Below are positions 1 to 6,289 of a stretch of 12,326 nt of DNA, piece by piece. The notes beneath the pieces are model-generated. The model searched no databases. It was not told the origin of the DNA and worked only from the letters and a program-made list of their open reading frames with translations. Source of the DNA: Lentimicrobium sp. (GTDB lineage: Bacteria > Bacteroidota > Bacteroidia > Flavobacteriales > Flavobacteriaceae). The stretch lies in assembly GCA_022758945.1 (NCBI GenBank), contig JAEMQE010000197.1:1-12326 (forward strand), written 5' to 3'. The position numbers were made by a program, and so were the translations under genes. Within the stretch, counting starts at the first letter, position 1. Every line of letters begins with the position of its first letter.

Positions 1-32
1 CAAACTAAAGATTTTACAATAAGTCTTTACAC

Positions 33-70
33 AAAAAATAATACTTAAAATTTTTATGTATTATTTTTTT
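33..70 (+). terminator. AT-rich hairpin plus T tract, probable terminator of an upstream gene
   Basis: Bases 33-44 (AAAAAATAATAC) and 58-69 (GTATTATTTTTT) are perfect 12-bp reverse complements around a 13-nt loop, and the T run continues to base 70. This is the A-tract/stem/T-tract shape of an intrinsic terminator, although the stem has almost no G-C pairs and is therefore weak. The symmetry could serve both strands. It would isolate the Fic gene from whatever lies off the left edge. Confidence 0.45.
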
Positions 71-95
71 TGCTTTAAATTTATGACTAAATTTG
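70..95 (+). promoter_or_regulatory. Candidate Bacteroidota-type promoter of the Fic gene
   Basis: TAAATTTG at 88-95 matches the Bacteroidota -7 consensus TAnnTTTG. A TTG at 70-72 could be the -33 element, but the 15-bp spacing is shorter than the usual 17-23. The box lies 26 bases before the ATG, which leaves a short leader. Such AT-rich octamers also arise by chance, so this is a suggestion only. Confidence 0.35.
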
Positions 96-121
96 TCAAG
101 ACAATATAAAACATATTAAAA

Positions 122-1171
122 ATGAAAACACTACTCAAAAATGCAAGAGAACAAAAAGGATTAAAAACTAGAGAAGTGGCACATCTTTTAGGAATCGATC
201 AAGCCTTAATCAGCAAATTTGAAAATGGCTCCAGAAAACCAACCAAAGATCAAGTTGTTAAGTTAGCTTCCTTGTTAGGAATAGATTTTGAAACACTTAT
301 GGTTGCTTGGCTCAAAGAAAAAATTCATTATGAAATTGGTCAAGATGAATTTGCCCTGAAAGCAATGAATATGGTTCGCGAAGAAATGGAGAACAGTTAT
401 GTTAGAATCAAAAAATCAATTTCTAAAAACTTGTCTGCTATACTTGAAGAAATAGATGTTTTGAAAGCAAAATTGGATCAATTTCGTCAGTTTGATAGTT
501 ATAGAATTGCCCAAGCATTAGAACTTGAATACACCTTTGAAAGCAACCGAATCGAAGGAAATACACTTACTCTTCGGGAAACGGATTTAGTTATTAACGA
601 AGGTTTGACTATTTCCGGAAAAAGTATGCGAGAACATCTGGAAGCCATCAATCATCAGGAAGCTATAGCCTATATCAAGCATTTGATGGAGAAAAACACT
701 TCCTTAAATGAGAGAGAAGTTTTGTCTATTCACAACTTGATTCTGCGTGGTATAAATCCTGAAGATGCGGGTAAATATCGTCGTGTGCAAGTGATGATAA
801 AAGGCAGTTCGTTTATGCCGCCTCAACCTTTTTTGGTTTCCAAGGAAATGGAAGATTTCTTTTTTTGGTATGAAACCAATAAAAATAGTTTGCATCCAAT
901 AGTTTTGGCAGCAGAACTTCACGAACGTTTAGTGACCATTCATCCTTTTATTGATGGAAATGGCAGAACTTCTCGTTTAGTAATGAACTTAATTCTATTG
1001 CAAAACGGCTATGTAATTGCCAATATAAAAGGAGATTATGAGAATAGGATGCAATATTACAATGCATTAGAAACCGCTCAAACAAAAAATAACAAAGAAG
1101 ATTTTCTCTTGTTTGTTGCTCAAACTGAGAAAGAAAGTTTAGCCCGTTACCTTGAAATCATTGGTCACTAA
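122..1171 (+). CDS. Fic-family protein (probable AMP transferase) with N-terminal XRE helix-turn-helix
   Basis: 349 aa, ATG start. Residues 3-58 form an XRE/Cro-like helix-turn-helix (REVAHLLGIDQALISKFENG). Residues 60-130 are a charged helical linker. The Fic domain follows, with the full active-site motif HPFIDGNGRTSR at 274-285: catalytic His274, phosphate-binding GNGR, and Arg285. Fic enzymes usually move AMP from ATP to a Ser, Thr or Tyr of a target protein. Upstream of the core, S141-x-x-x-E145-G146 fits the inhibitory-helix motif (S/T)xxxE(G/N), whose Glu blocks productive ATP binding, so the enzyme is probably self-inhibited (class II) and needs no separate antitoxin. None is encoded beside it. 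Many Fic proteins carry a winged helix at the C-terminus; here a DNA-binding domain leads instead, which suggests autoregulation. The gene stands alone between hairpins. The family is certain; the target is unknown. Confidence 0.9.
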   Translation: MKTLLKNAREQKGLKTREVAHLLGIDQALISKFENGSRKPTKDQVVKLASLLGIDFETLMVAWLKEKIHYEIGQDEFALKAMNMVREEMENSYVRIKKSISKNLSAILEEIDVLKAKLDQFRQFDSYRIAQALELEYTFESNRIEGNTLTLRETDLVINEGLTISGKSMREHLEAINHQEAIAYIKHLMEKNTSLNEREVLSIHNLILRGINPEDAGKYRRVQVMIKGSSFMPPQPFLVSKEMEDFFFWYETNKNSLHPIVLAAELHERLVTIHPFIDGNGRTSRLVMNLILLQNGYVIANIKGDYENRMQYYNALETAQTKNNKEDFLLFVAQTEKESLARYLEIIGH

Positions 1172-1180
1172 AAAAAGCAG

Positions 1181-1222
1181 GTTTTATCAGTGTTTTGGGA
1201 TAGAATAGAACGCTGATAAAAC
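1181..1222. terminator. 14-bp hairpin between convergent genes, possible bidirectional terminator
   Basis: Arms 1181-1194 (GTTTTATCAGTGTT) and 1209-1222 (AACGCTGATAAAAC) pair over 14 positions with one G-U wobble, around a 14-nt loop. It begins 9 bases after the Fic stop codon and faces the 3' end of pcm, a place where a shared terminator is expected. No long T run follows on the plus strand. The flanking words (ACGGATT, ACACGGATAAAAAC) resemble intergenic filler I remember from Flavobacterium genomes, so it may equally be a dispersed repeat. Confidence 0.45.
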
Positions 1223-1295
1223 GGATTGCTAAAGCAAAACACGGATAAAAACTGATTTTTAAATTGATTTTGTATAACCAAAATCCATTTTCAAC

Positions 1296-1326
1296 TCCCT
1301 TCCTCTTGGGAAGGGATGGGGATGGG
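1296..1326. repeat. Short GC-rich hairpin merging into a four-run G tract (G-quadruplex motif)
   Basis: Bases 1296-1303 and 1309-1316 pair over 8 bp (core CCCTTCC/GGAAGGG) with a 5-nt loop. From 1308 to 1326 the plus strand has G runs of 3, 3, 4 and 3, each separated by two bases, which satisfies the usual G3+N1-7 quadruplex rule. It ends 2 bases before the pcm stop codon. So GC-rich a block in AT-rich DNA stands out. From memory, near-identical CCCTTCC...GGGAAGGG...GGGG blocks recur in flavobacterial intergenic DNA, so I read it as a dispersed repeat. Confidence 0.5.
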
Positions 1327-1328
1327 AT

Positions 1329-1970
1329 TTAATTTTTATTTTCCAATAAAGGCACAAATTTAAAATCTCCAAACTCGTGTTTCTCAAACTGGGTTTCATT
1401 TTTTCGGATAAGCAAAGTCATAATTTGAACTTCCTCGCCAAGCGGAATAACCAGCCTTCCTCCTATTTTTAGTTGCGCCATCAAGGCTTGTGGAAATATT
1501 GGCGCACCAGCCGTTACTATAATACTATCAAAAGGAGCATGATTTGGTAATCCTTTATATCCATCACCAAAAGAAAGATGTTTGGGTCTAATCCCTAATT
1601 TTGGCAGTAAAACCGATGTTTGTTTGAATAACTCGTTTTGTCTTTCGACACTATAAACCTTGGCTCCCATCAAACACAAAACGGCAGTTTGATAACCCGA
1701 ACCAGTTCCAATTTCGAGAATTTTATGGTCTTTTTTTACTTCTAATAATTGACTTTGGAAAGCAACTGTATAAGGTTGCGAAATAGTTTGTCCTGCGCCA
1801 ATTGGGAAAGCTTTGTCCTGATAAGCATAATCGGCAAAACTGGAATTCAAAAAAAGATGTCTTGGAATTTTCTTGATAGCCTCCAAAACATTCTTGTCAG
1901 TAATTCCTTTTTCTTTCAAAAGAACTACTAATTGATTACGAAGTCCTTGATGTTTGGCTGTATCTTTCAA
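1329..1970 (-). CDS. pcm: Protein-L-isoaspartate O-methyltransferase
   Basis: 213 aa, usual family length. The enzyme uses S-adenosylmethionine to methylate isoaspartyl residues in aged proteins and so starts their repair; it acts in the cytoplasm. The SAM-binding motif I is LEIGTGSGYQT at 85-95. The family signature around QTISQPYTVA (61-70), the acidic end of strand 2 (VYSVER, 105-110), GDG at 135-137 and APFDSIIVTAGAP (145-157) are all present. The start is TTG at 1968-1970. In frame upstream, a stop codon lies four codons beyond that TTG with no ATG between, so a non-ATG start is required (TTG, less likely ATT). The gene diverges from the Gfo/Idh gene across a 130-bp gap and converges on the Fic gene. 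Confidence 0.93.
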   Translation of the reverse strand: MKDTAKHQGLRNQLVVLLKEKGITDKNVLEAIKKIPRHLFLNSSFADYAYQDKAFPIGAGQTISQPYTVAFQSQLLEVKKDHKILEIGTGSGYQTAVLCLMGAKVYSVERQNELFKQTSVLLPKLGIRPKHLSFGDGYKGLPNHAPFDSIIVTAGAPIFPQALMAQLKIGGRLVIPLGEEVQIMTLLIRKNETQFEKHEFGDFKFVPLLENKN

Positions 1971-2006
1971 AGTATAAATAATTTATTTTGGTAAAAATAA
2001 ACTTTA

Positions 2007-2069
2007 AAATTCCAATAATCAAATAACAAATTCCAAAACTTTAAACACCAAACTTTAGACAATAAACAA
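2007..2069. repeat. Degenerate 7-bp-phased AT-rich array in the divergent gap
   Basis: Read in steps of seven from 2007, the sequence gives AAATTCC, AATAATC, AAATAAC, AAATTCC, AAAACTT, TAAACAC, CAAACTT, TAGACAA, TAAACAA. The two exact AAATTCC words are 21 bases (three periods) apart, and two units end in AACTT 14 bases apart. The array is weak alone but has the same 7-bp period as three clearer arrays further along the window. Confidence 0.35.
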
Positions 2070-2077
2070 ATAAATTA

Positions 2078-2085
2078 TACATTTG
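2078..2085 (+). promoter_or_regulatory. TAnnTTTG (-7) promoter box of the Gfo/Idh gene
   Basis: TACATTTG exactly matches the Bacteroidota -7 consensus TAnnTTTG. It lies 15 bases upstream of the ATG at 2101, giving a leader of roughly ten nucleotides or less. A clear TTG -33 element is not visible. The box overlaps the TTG at 2083 that could be taken as an earlier start codon, which argues for the ATG at 2101 as the true start. Confidence 0.45.
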
Positions 2086-2100
2086 TTAAAAATCATATTT

Positions 2101-3066
2101 ATGTTAAAAGTAGGCGTTTTAGGTGCTGGACATCTCGGAAAAATTCATTTACGATTATTACAACAATCCGAAAAATACGAATTGGTTGGTTTTTATGATG
2201 AAAATCAAGAAAACGCCGATAAAGTCGCCAATGAATTTGGCTATAAAAAATTCTCGACAATAGCCACTTTAATCCACGCCGTTGATGTGATTGACATTGT
2301 AACGCCAACGCTTTCGCATTATAAATGTGCCAAAGTTTCCATCAAATCCGGAAAACACGTTTTTATTGAAAAACCCATTTCAAATACTGTCTCCGAAGCC
2401 GAAGAAATCATAGCGCTAGCCGCAGCATATAATGTCAAAGGTCAAGTTGGTCATGTAGAAAGATTCAATCCAGCATTCAAGGCGACAAAAGATATGATTA
2501 ATAACCCTATGTTTATTGAAACGCATCGCTTGGCAGAATTTAATCCTCGTGGCACTGATGTTCCAGTGGTTTTGGATTTAATGATTCACGATATTGATGC
2601 CATTTTGAGCGTGGTTAATTCGAAAGTAAAAGAAATTCACGCCAGCGGAGTTTCAGTAATTAGTGATACTCCGGATATTGCCAATGCTCGAATTGAGTTC
2701 GAAAATGGTTGTGTTGCCAATTTAACGGCGAGCCGAATTTCCCTTAAAAATATGCGTAAATCACGTTTCTTCCAGAAAGACGCTTATATCTCAGTCGATT
2801 TCTTAGAGAAAAAATGTGAGGTTGTAAAAATGAAAGATGCTCCCGAAATTCCTGGAGATTTTGATATTATTCTACAAAATGCCGAAGGTGTAAAAAAACA
2901 AATCTACTTTTCGAATCCCGATGTGGAGCAAAATAACGCCATTCTGGACGAATTGGAATCTTTTGCCGCTGCCATCAATAATGACACTACTCCAGTGGTG
3001 ACATTGGAACAAGCGACTGAAGCTTTAAGAGTGGCGTACCAAATTATTGATTGTTTTAAGAAGTAA
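2101..3066 (+). CDS. Gfo/Idh/MocA-family NAD(P)-dependent oxidoreductase
   Basis: 321 aa from the ATG at 2101; a TTG six codons upstream lies inside the promoter box and would put six extra residues before the nucleotide-binding strand. The N-terminal Rossmann fold starts at once (VGVLGAGHLG, residues 4-13, GxGxxG). EKP at 90-92 supplies the conserved catalytic-site lysine. GHVERFNPAF at 117-126 opens the C-terminal substrate-binding domain, which has the conserved HDID pattern near residues 163-166. The HVERFNPA signature is one I associate with the branch containing UDP-GlcNAc 3-dehydrogenase (GnnA) and related nucleotide-sugar oxidases, so a role in surface glycan or lipid A precursor chemistry is plausible, but the substrate cannot be read from sequence. 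It probably heads the plus-strand gene cluster. Confidence 0.88.
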   Translation: MLKVGVLGAGHLGKIHLRLLQQSEKYELVGFYDENQENADKVANEFGYKKFSTIATLIHAVDVIDIVTPTLSHYKCAKVSIKSGKHVFIEKPISNTVSEAEEIIALAAAYNVKGQVGHVERFNPAFKATKDMINNPMFIETHRLAEFNPRGTDVPVVLDLMIHDIDAILSVVNSKVKEIHASGVSVISDTPDIANARIEFENGCVANLTASRISLKNMRKSRFFQKDAYISVDFLEKKCEVVKMKDAPEIPGDFDIILQNAEGVKKQIYFSNPDVEQNNAILDELESFAAAINNDTTPVVTLEQATEALRVAYQIIDCFKK

Positions 3067-3133
3067 CTTAAAAAAATCTTATTAATTTTTCAAGAATCAA
3101 TTCAACTTTAATTCAAAAAGTCAATTTTAAATT

Positions 3134-3745
3134 ATGGATTTATTACGAGTTGAAACTGAATTGAAAAAACGATTAGCTTTCCCCTACAAATGGGGACGAA
3201 AACAGTCTGATGATTGGGATGCAAAAACCAGTTTTATCTATTCGACTTATACTTTTGAAAAATTATTAGAAAAAACAGCTTCATTTGATGAAACAGTTCG
3301 TGATTATGCCTTGAATAGATGGTATAATTTTTGGTCAGCAGAAGCCGTTGAAAACCTATTTTCTTTACACGAAAAAGTAACACCCAACATAAATAAATTC
3401 GACAAACTAATTGATTTTACTATAAATACAACTTGTTTTGACCATAAAACAACCGTTTTTCCAATTGGTTTTAACCAAACCGTAACTTACGCAAAAAACA
3501 ATCCTGCCGAATTAATTCAATGGCTGTATTTGAACCAAAGTCAGGAAAGCAGAAAGCATTTAAAAAACAGATTATTCATCGTTTTGGTTGAAAAAAACAA
3601 GGAACATTGGAAACTAAAAGCTGAAATTAAACTATTGAAATCTGAGATTGATAGGTATGTCGAAAATTTTAACTCGGAGAATTTATTTCAACTCAATTTA
3701 GAAAATAACACCATTTTATCCGACCTGATTTGGGTTGAAAATTAA
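3134..3745 (+). CDS. Uncharacterised protein paired with an adenine methyltransferase; possible PD-(D/E)xK restriction endonuclease
   Basis: 203 aa, ATG start, no signal peptide or membrane segment. I do not recognise a named family. Visible blocks are a basic/aromatic N-terminus (KWGRKQSDDWD, 19-29), NRWYNFWSAEAVE (61-73), KLIDFTINTTCFDHKTTVFP (91-110), WLYLNQSQESRKHLKNRLFIVL (130-151), and a charged helix EHWKLKAEIKLLKSEIDRY (157-175). E73, D94 and D103-H-K105 have the order and spacing (D, 8 residues, D-x-K) of a PD-(D/E)xK nuclease core, and a hydrophobic strand (LFIVLVE, 147-153) follows. The stop codon is 7 bases before a DNA methyltransferase gene, the arrangement of a type II restriction-modification pair. 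Endonuclease function is therefore inferred from context plus a loose motif. It could instead be a regulator or accessory factor of the methylase. Confidence 0.6.
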   Translation: MDLLRVETELKKRLAFPYKWGRKQSDDWDAKTSFIYSTYTFEKLLEKTASFDETVRDYALNRWYNFWSAEAVENLFSLHEKVTPNINKFDKLIDFTINTTCFDHKTTVFPIGFNQTVTYAKNNPAELIQWLYLNQSQESRKHLKNRLFIVLVEKNKEHWKLKAEIKLLKSEIDRYVENFNSENLFQLNLENNTILSDLIWVEN

Positions 3746-3752
3746 TATTATT

Positions 3753-4748
3753 ATGAACTACATCGGCTCAAAACTAAAATTATCTTCTTTTATTCAAACA
3801 GCTGTAAATTCAGTAGTTGGAGAGGATTTGACGCAAAAAACTTTTTGTGATTTATTTGCCGGAACCGGAATTGTGGGCAGAACTTTTAAACCCAATGTGA
3901 AAAAAGTAATTAGCAATGATTTGGAATATTACAGCTATGTTTTGAACAAAAATTACATTGAGAATCACGAAACATTAGATTTTTATTCCACTATTGAAGA
4001 ACTAAACTCAATAAACGGAATCGAAGGTTTCATTTTTAATGAATATTCCGAAAACGGAGCAAAAGAAAGACTTTATTTCTCTGAGGAAAACGGAAAAAAA
4101 ATAGATGCCATTCGGCAAAAAATAGAAAATTGGAAAAAGGAAAAAATTATAAATTCAAAAACCTATTATTTCCTTTTGGCTTCCTTATTAGAAAGCGCTG
4201 ATAAAGTGGCGAATACGGCTTCGGTTTATGGTGCTTATTTAAAAAAAATCAAGAAATCGGCGCAAAAAAACCTTGTTTTGGAACCCGCTATTTTCTCTAT
4301 AAACGACAACGAACACGAAGTTTTCAATGAAGATAGCAATCTTTTAATAAAGAAAATTGAAGGCGATATTTTATATTTGGACCCACCTTATAACGCTCGT
4401 CAATATGGTTCTAATTACCACTTATTGAATACAATAGCAAAATACGACACTTTTATTCCAAAAGGAAAAACTGGTCTGAGAGATTACCATCGTTCGGATT
4501 ATTGCAGCAAAACAAATGTTAGAAAATCCTTTGAAGATTTGGTAAAAAACGCTAATTTCAAATACACTTTTTTGAGTTATAATAATGAAGGATTAATGTC
4601 AGAAGAAGAAATTAGAAACATTATGTCTAAATACGGAAAATACGATTTGGCAACAACCAATTACCAACGTTTTAAAGCTGACAAAACCGAAAATAGAAAT
4701 CACATAGCAAGCAGTACAACTGAATTTTTGCACATTTTAGAAAAATAA
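3753..4748 (+). CDS. D12-class (N6-adenine) DNA methyltransferase
   Basis: 331 aa from the ATG at 3753; a TTG at 3735 lies inside the end of the preceding gene and would place six residues before the typical opening MNYIGSKLKL. SAM-binding motif I is DLFAGTGIVGRTF (33-45), the acidic residue after strand 2 is in SNDLEYY (54-60), and catalytic motif IV is DPPYNARQY (210-218). This N-terminal MNYIGSK / FxGxG / DPPY order is that of the MethyltransfD12 family, which methylates adenine N6 in short targets. The insertion between motif I and DPPY (about 60-205) is the likely target-recognition region. The RQY...NYHLL extension after DPPYN suggests a type II modification enzyme rather than a Dam-like orphan. 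The recognition sequence cannot be read from the protein. It protects host DNA if the upstream gene is the nuclease. Fourteen bases separate it from the next gene. Confidence 0.9.
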   Translation: MNYIGSKLKLSSFIQTAVNSVVGEDLTQKTFCDLFAGTGIVGRTFKPNVKKVISNDLEYYSYVLNKNYIENHETLDFYSTIEELNSINGIEGFIFNEYSENGAKERLYFSEENGKKIDAIRQKIENWKKEKIINSKTYYFLLASLLESADKVANTASVYGAYLKKIKKSAQKNLVLEPAIFSINDNEHEVFNEDSNLLIKKIEGDILYLDPPYNARQYGSNYHLLNTIAKYDTFIPKGKTGLRDYHRSDYCSKTNVRKSFEDLVKNANFKYTFLSYNNEGLMSEEEIRNIMSKYGKYDLATTNYQRFKADKTENRNHIASSTTEFLHILEK

Positions 4749-4762
4749 TTACAGTAAAAAAT

Positions 4763-5656
4763 ATGAAAATAATAGCAGTAATCGGAGCAGGAACAATGGG
4801 TAACGGAATTGCACATACTTTTGCACAAAGTGGTTTTGCCGTAAAATTAATCGATATTTCCGAAAAATCGTTGGATAAAGGAATGGCTACTATTGCCTCA
4901 AATCTGGACAGAATGGTTGCAAAAGGAACCATCACCGAAGAAGATAAATTCAAAACTATTAGCAATATCATCACTTATACTGATATTAAAGATGGTGTTG
5001 TTGGAGTAGATTTAGTTGTTGAAGCTGCCACCGAAAATGTAGATTTGAAACTCAATATTTTCAAACAATTGAACGAAGCTTGTTCGCACAATACGATTTT
5101 AGCAACGAATACTTCTTCTATTTCTATTACACAAATTGGCGCAGTTGTAGTTCATCCGGAACGTGTTATTGGAATGCACTTTATGAATCCGGTGCCGATT
5201 ATGAAATTGGTCGAAATTATTCGAGGTTACAATACGAGCGATGAAGTGACGAAAATCATTATGGATTTATCCGAAAAACTGGGCAAAACTCCCGTTGAAG
5301 TCAACGATTATCCCGGTTTTGTAGCCAACAGAATTTTGATGCCAATGATTAACGAAGCCATCGAAACATTATACAACAAAGTAGCAGGCGTTTATGAAAT
5401 TGATACCGTAATGAAACTCGGAATGGGACATCCAATGGGACCATTGCAATTAGCTGATTTTATTGGGCTTGATGTATGTTTGGCAATATTAAACGTAATG
5501 TACGACGGGTTTAAAAATCCAAAATATGCCCCTTGTCCTTTATTGGTCAATATGGTTCGTGCCGGAAAAATGGGCGTGAAATCTGGAGAAGGTTTTTATA
5601 ATTACAGCGAAAGTAAGAAAGCAGAGAAAGTGGCGAAACAGTTTACAAAGTCATAA
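4763..5656 (+). CDS. 3-hydroxybutyryl-CoA dehydrogenase (3-hydroxyacyl-CoA dehydrogenase family)
   Basis: 297 aa, ATG start, close to the usual length of the single-domain enzyme (about 280-295). It oxidises (S)-3-hydroxyacyl-CoA to 3-ketoacyl-CoA with NAD(P), or runs in reverse, in fatty-acid or butanoyl-CoA metabolism. The Rossmann motif is VIGAGTMGNG (6-15). The catalytic His-Glu pair is H139 (GMHFMNP) and E151 (KLVEIIRG); S119 in NTSSIS and N189 in GFVANR complete the conserved active site. The C-terminal helical domain carries GHPMGPLQLADFIGLD (222-237). It belongs to the hbd/fadB2 group, but no gene symbol is assigned because direction and chain length are unknown. The stop codon TAA overlaps the next ATG by one base (TAATG), so the two are probably translated together. 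Confidence 0.93.
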   Translation: MKIIAVIGAGTMGNGIAHTFAQSGFAVKLIDISEKSLDKGMATIASNLDRMVAKGTITEEDKFKTISNIITYTDIKDGVVGVDLVVEAATENVDLKLNIFKQLNEACSHNTILATNTSSISITQIGAVVVHPERVIGMHFMNPVPIMKLVEIIRGYNTSDEVTKIIMDLSEKLGKTPVEVNDYPGFVANRILMPMINEAIETLYNKVAGVYEIDTVMKLGMGHPMGPLQLADFIGLDVCLAILNVMYDGFKNPKYAPCPLLVNMVRAGKMGVKSGEGFYNYSESKKAEKVAKQFTKS

Positions 5657-6144
5657 TGGAAAATTGTCGTTTTTGTAAAATAATTAAAGGAGATAGATTA
5701 GACGAAGAAATTGTTTATGAAGATGAATCTTTTATAGTTTTAACTGATAAATTCAGAAAAACAAGTATTGGAGCAATTTGCTTATTAATCCCTAAATTAC
5801 ATCTCGACAATATTTTAGAACTTCCTAATGAACATTCTCAAAAAATGGTTCCAATGCTGAATCTTGTTAGTAAAGCTATGTATAAAGCATTCGGAAATAA
5901 AGGAATTAGAATTTGGACTGCGGTAAATAAAGAAGCTGGACAATCTATTTTTCATTGCCATTTACATATTGTTCCTTGCAATTCATTAAAAGATAGAATA
6001 ATAGCTAATTTTCCAGGGATTTACGATTTGAAAAGGAGAATATTAAAATTTGGCAATAACAAATTAAACCAAAATCTAAATTTTAAACTTGCTGAAAAGC
6101 TAAGAAATCAAATAAAACTTATTAAAAATGAGCATCAAATCTAA
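5656..6144 (+). CDS. HIT-family (histidine triad) nucleotide hydrolase/transferase
   Basis: 162 aa, ATG start overlapping the previous stop by one base. The histidine triad HCHLHIV is at 100-106 (H100, H102, H104; middle His is the nucleophile). The N-terminal CRFC pair (C4, C7), often zinc-binding in these proteins, precedes the usual Y/E-rich strand region (EEIVYEDESFIVLTD, 17-31). HIT proteins cleave or transfer nucleoside-phosphate bonds such as AMP-lysine, Ap4A or similar dinucleotides; the substrate here is unknown. The C-terminal 45 residues are basic and helical, an extension beyond the minimal HINT fold of about 110-120 residues. The final codons overlap the start of a broken yggS copy by 17 bases. 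The gene is very A/T-rich at its 3' end and is probably part of a transferred segment. Confidence 0.88.
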   Translation: MENCRFCKIIKGDRLDEEIVYEDESFIVLTDKFRKTSIGAICLLIPKLHLDNILELPNEHSQKMVPMLNLVSKAMYKAFGNKGIRIWTAVNKEAGQSIFHCHLHIVPCNSLKDRIIANFPGIYDLKRRILKFGNNKLNQNLNFKLAEKLRNQIKLIKNEHQI

Positions 6145-6271
6145 TTTAGAAAATATAAAATCTTCCTTACCTGAAAACGTAACGCTTGTTGCTGTTTCTA
6201 AAACCAAACACATTCCTGATTTGATGGAAGCTTATGATGCAGGTCAACGCATTTCTGACTTTCGATATTAA
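6128..6271 (+). pseudogene. 5' fragment of a second yggS copy (truncated)
   Basis: Starting at the ATG at 6128, 42 codons align without gaps to the start of the full yggS at 7532: 36 of 42 residues are identical, and about 78% of bases match by hand count. The PLP lysine K25 in VAVSKTK is kept, but the following Pro is His. Homology stops after codon 42 (about base 6254), where the copy runs into five unrelated residues and a TAA at 6269-6271. Without the rest of the barrel it cannot be functional. It overlaps the HIT stop codon by 17 bases, the tight spacing of an originally intact HIT-yggS operon. The level of divergence argues against a recent in-place duplication. Confidence 0.88.
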
Positions 6272-6289
6272 TACAAAAACACAAATAAA

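Noticed and set aside
704..922. 72-codon minus-strand ORF inside the Fic gene
   Set aside because: Antisense shadow of a clear protein family with no recognisable domain.
2083..2100. TTG start six codons upstream of the Gfo/Idh ATG
   Set aside because: It overlaps the TAnnTTTG box and puts extra residues before the nucleotide-binding strand; ATG at 2101 fits the family better.
1971..2100. Promoter of pcm on the minus strand
   Set aside because: No exact TAnnTTTG box at a sensible distance; the nearest match (TACTTTG) overlaps the start codon and lacks one base.
3735..3752. TTG start of the methyltransferase within the end of the preceding gene
   Set aside because: The ATG at 3753 gives the typical MNYIGSK opening and clean 7-base spacing.
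4672..4974. 100-codon minus-strand ORF across the methylase/dehydrogenase junction
   Set aside because: Its hydrophobic-looking translation is antisense to two strong genes, with no promoter or homology seen.
6128..6271. A genuine 47-aa small protein
   Set aside because: Residues 1-42 are a clear N-terminal slice of YggS, cut inside the barrel; a decayed copy explains it better.
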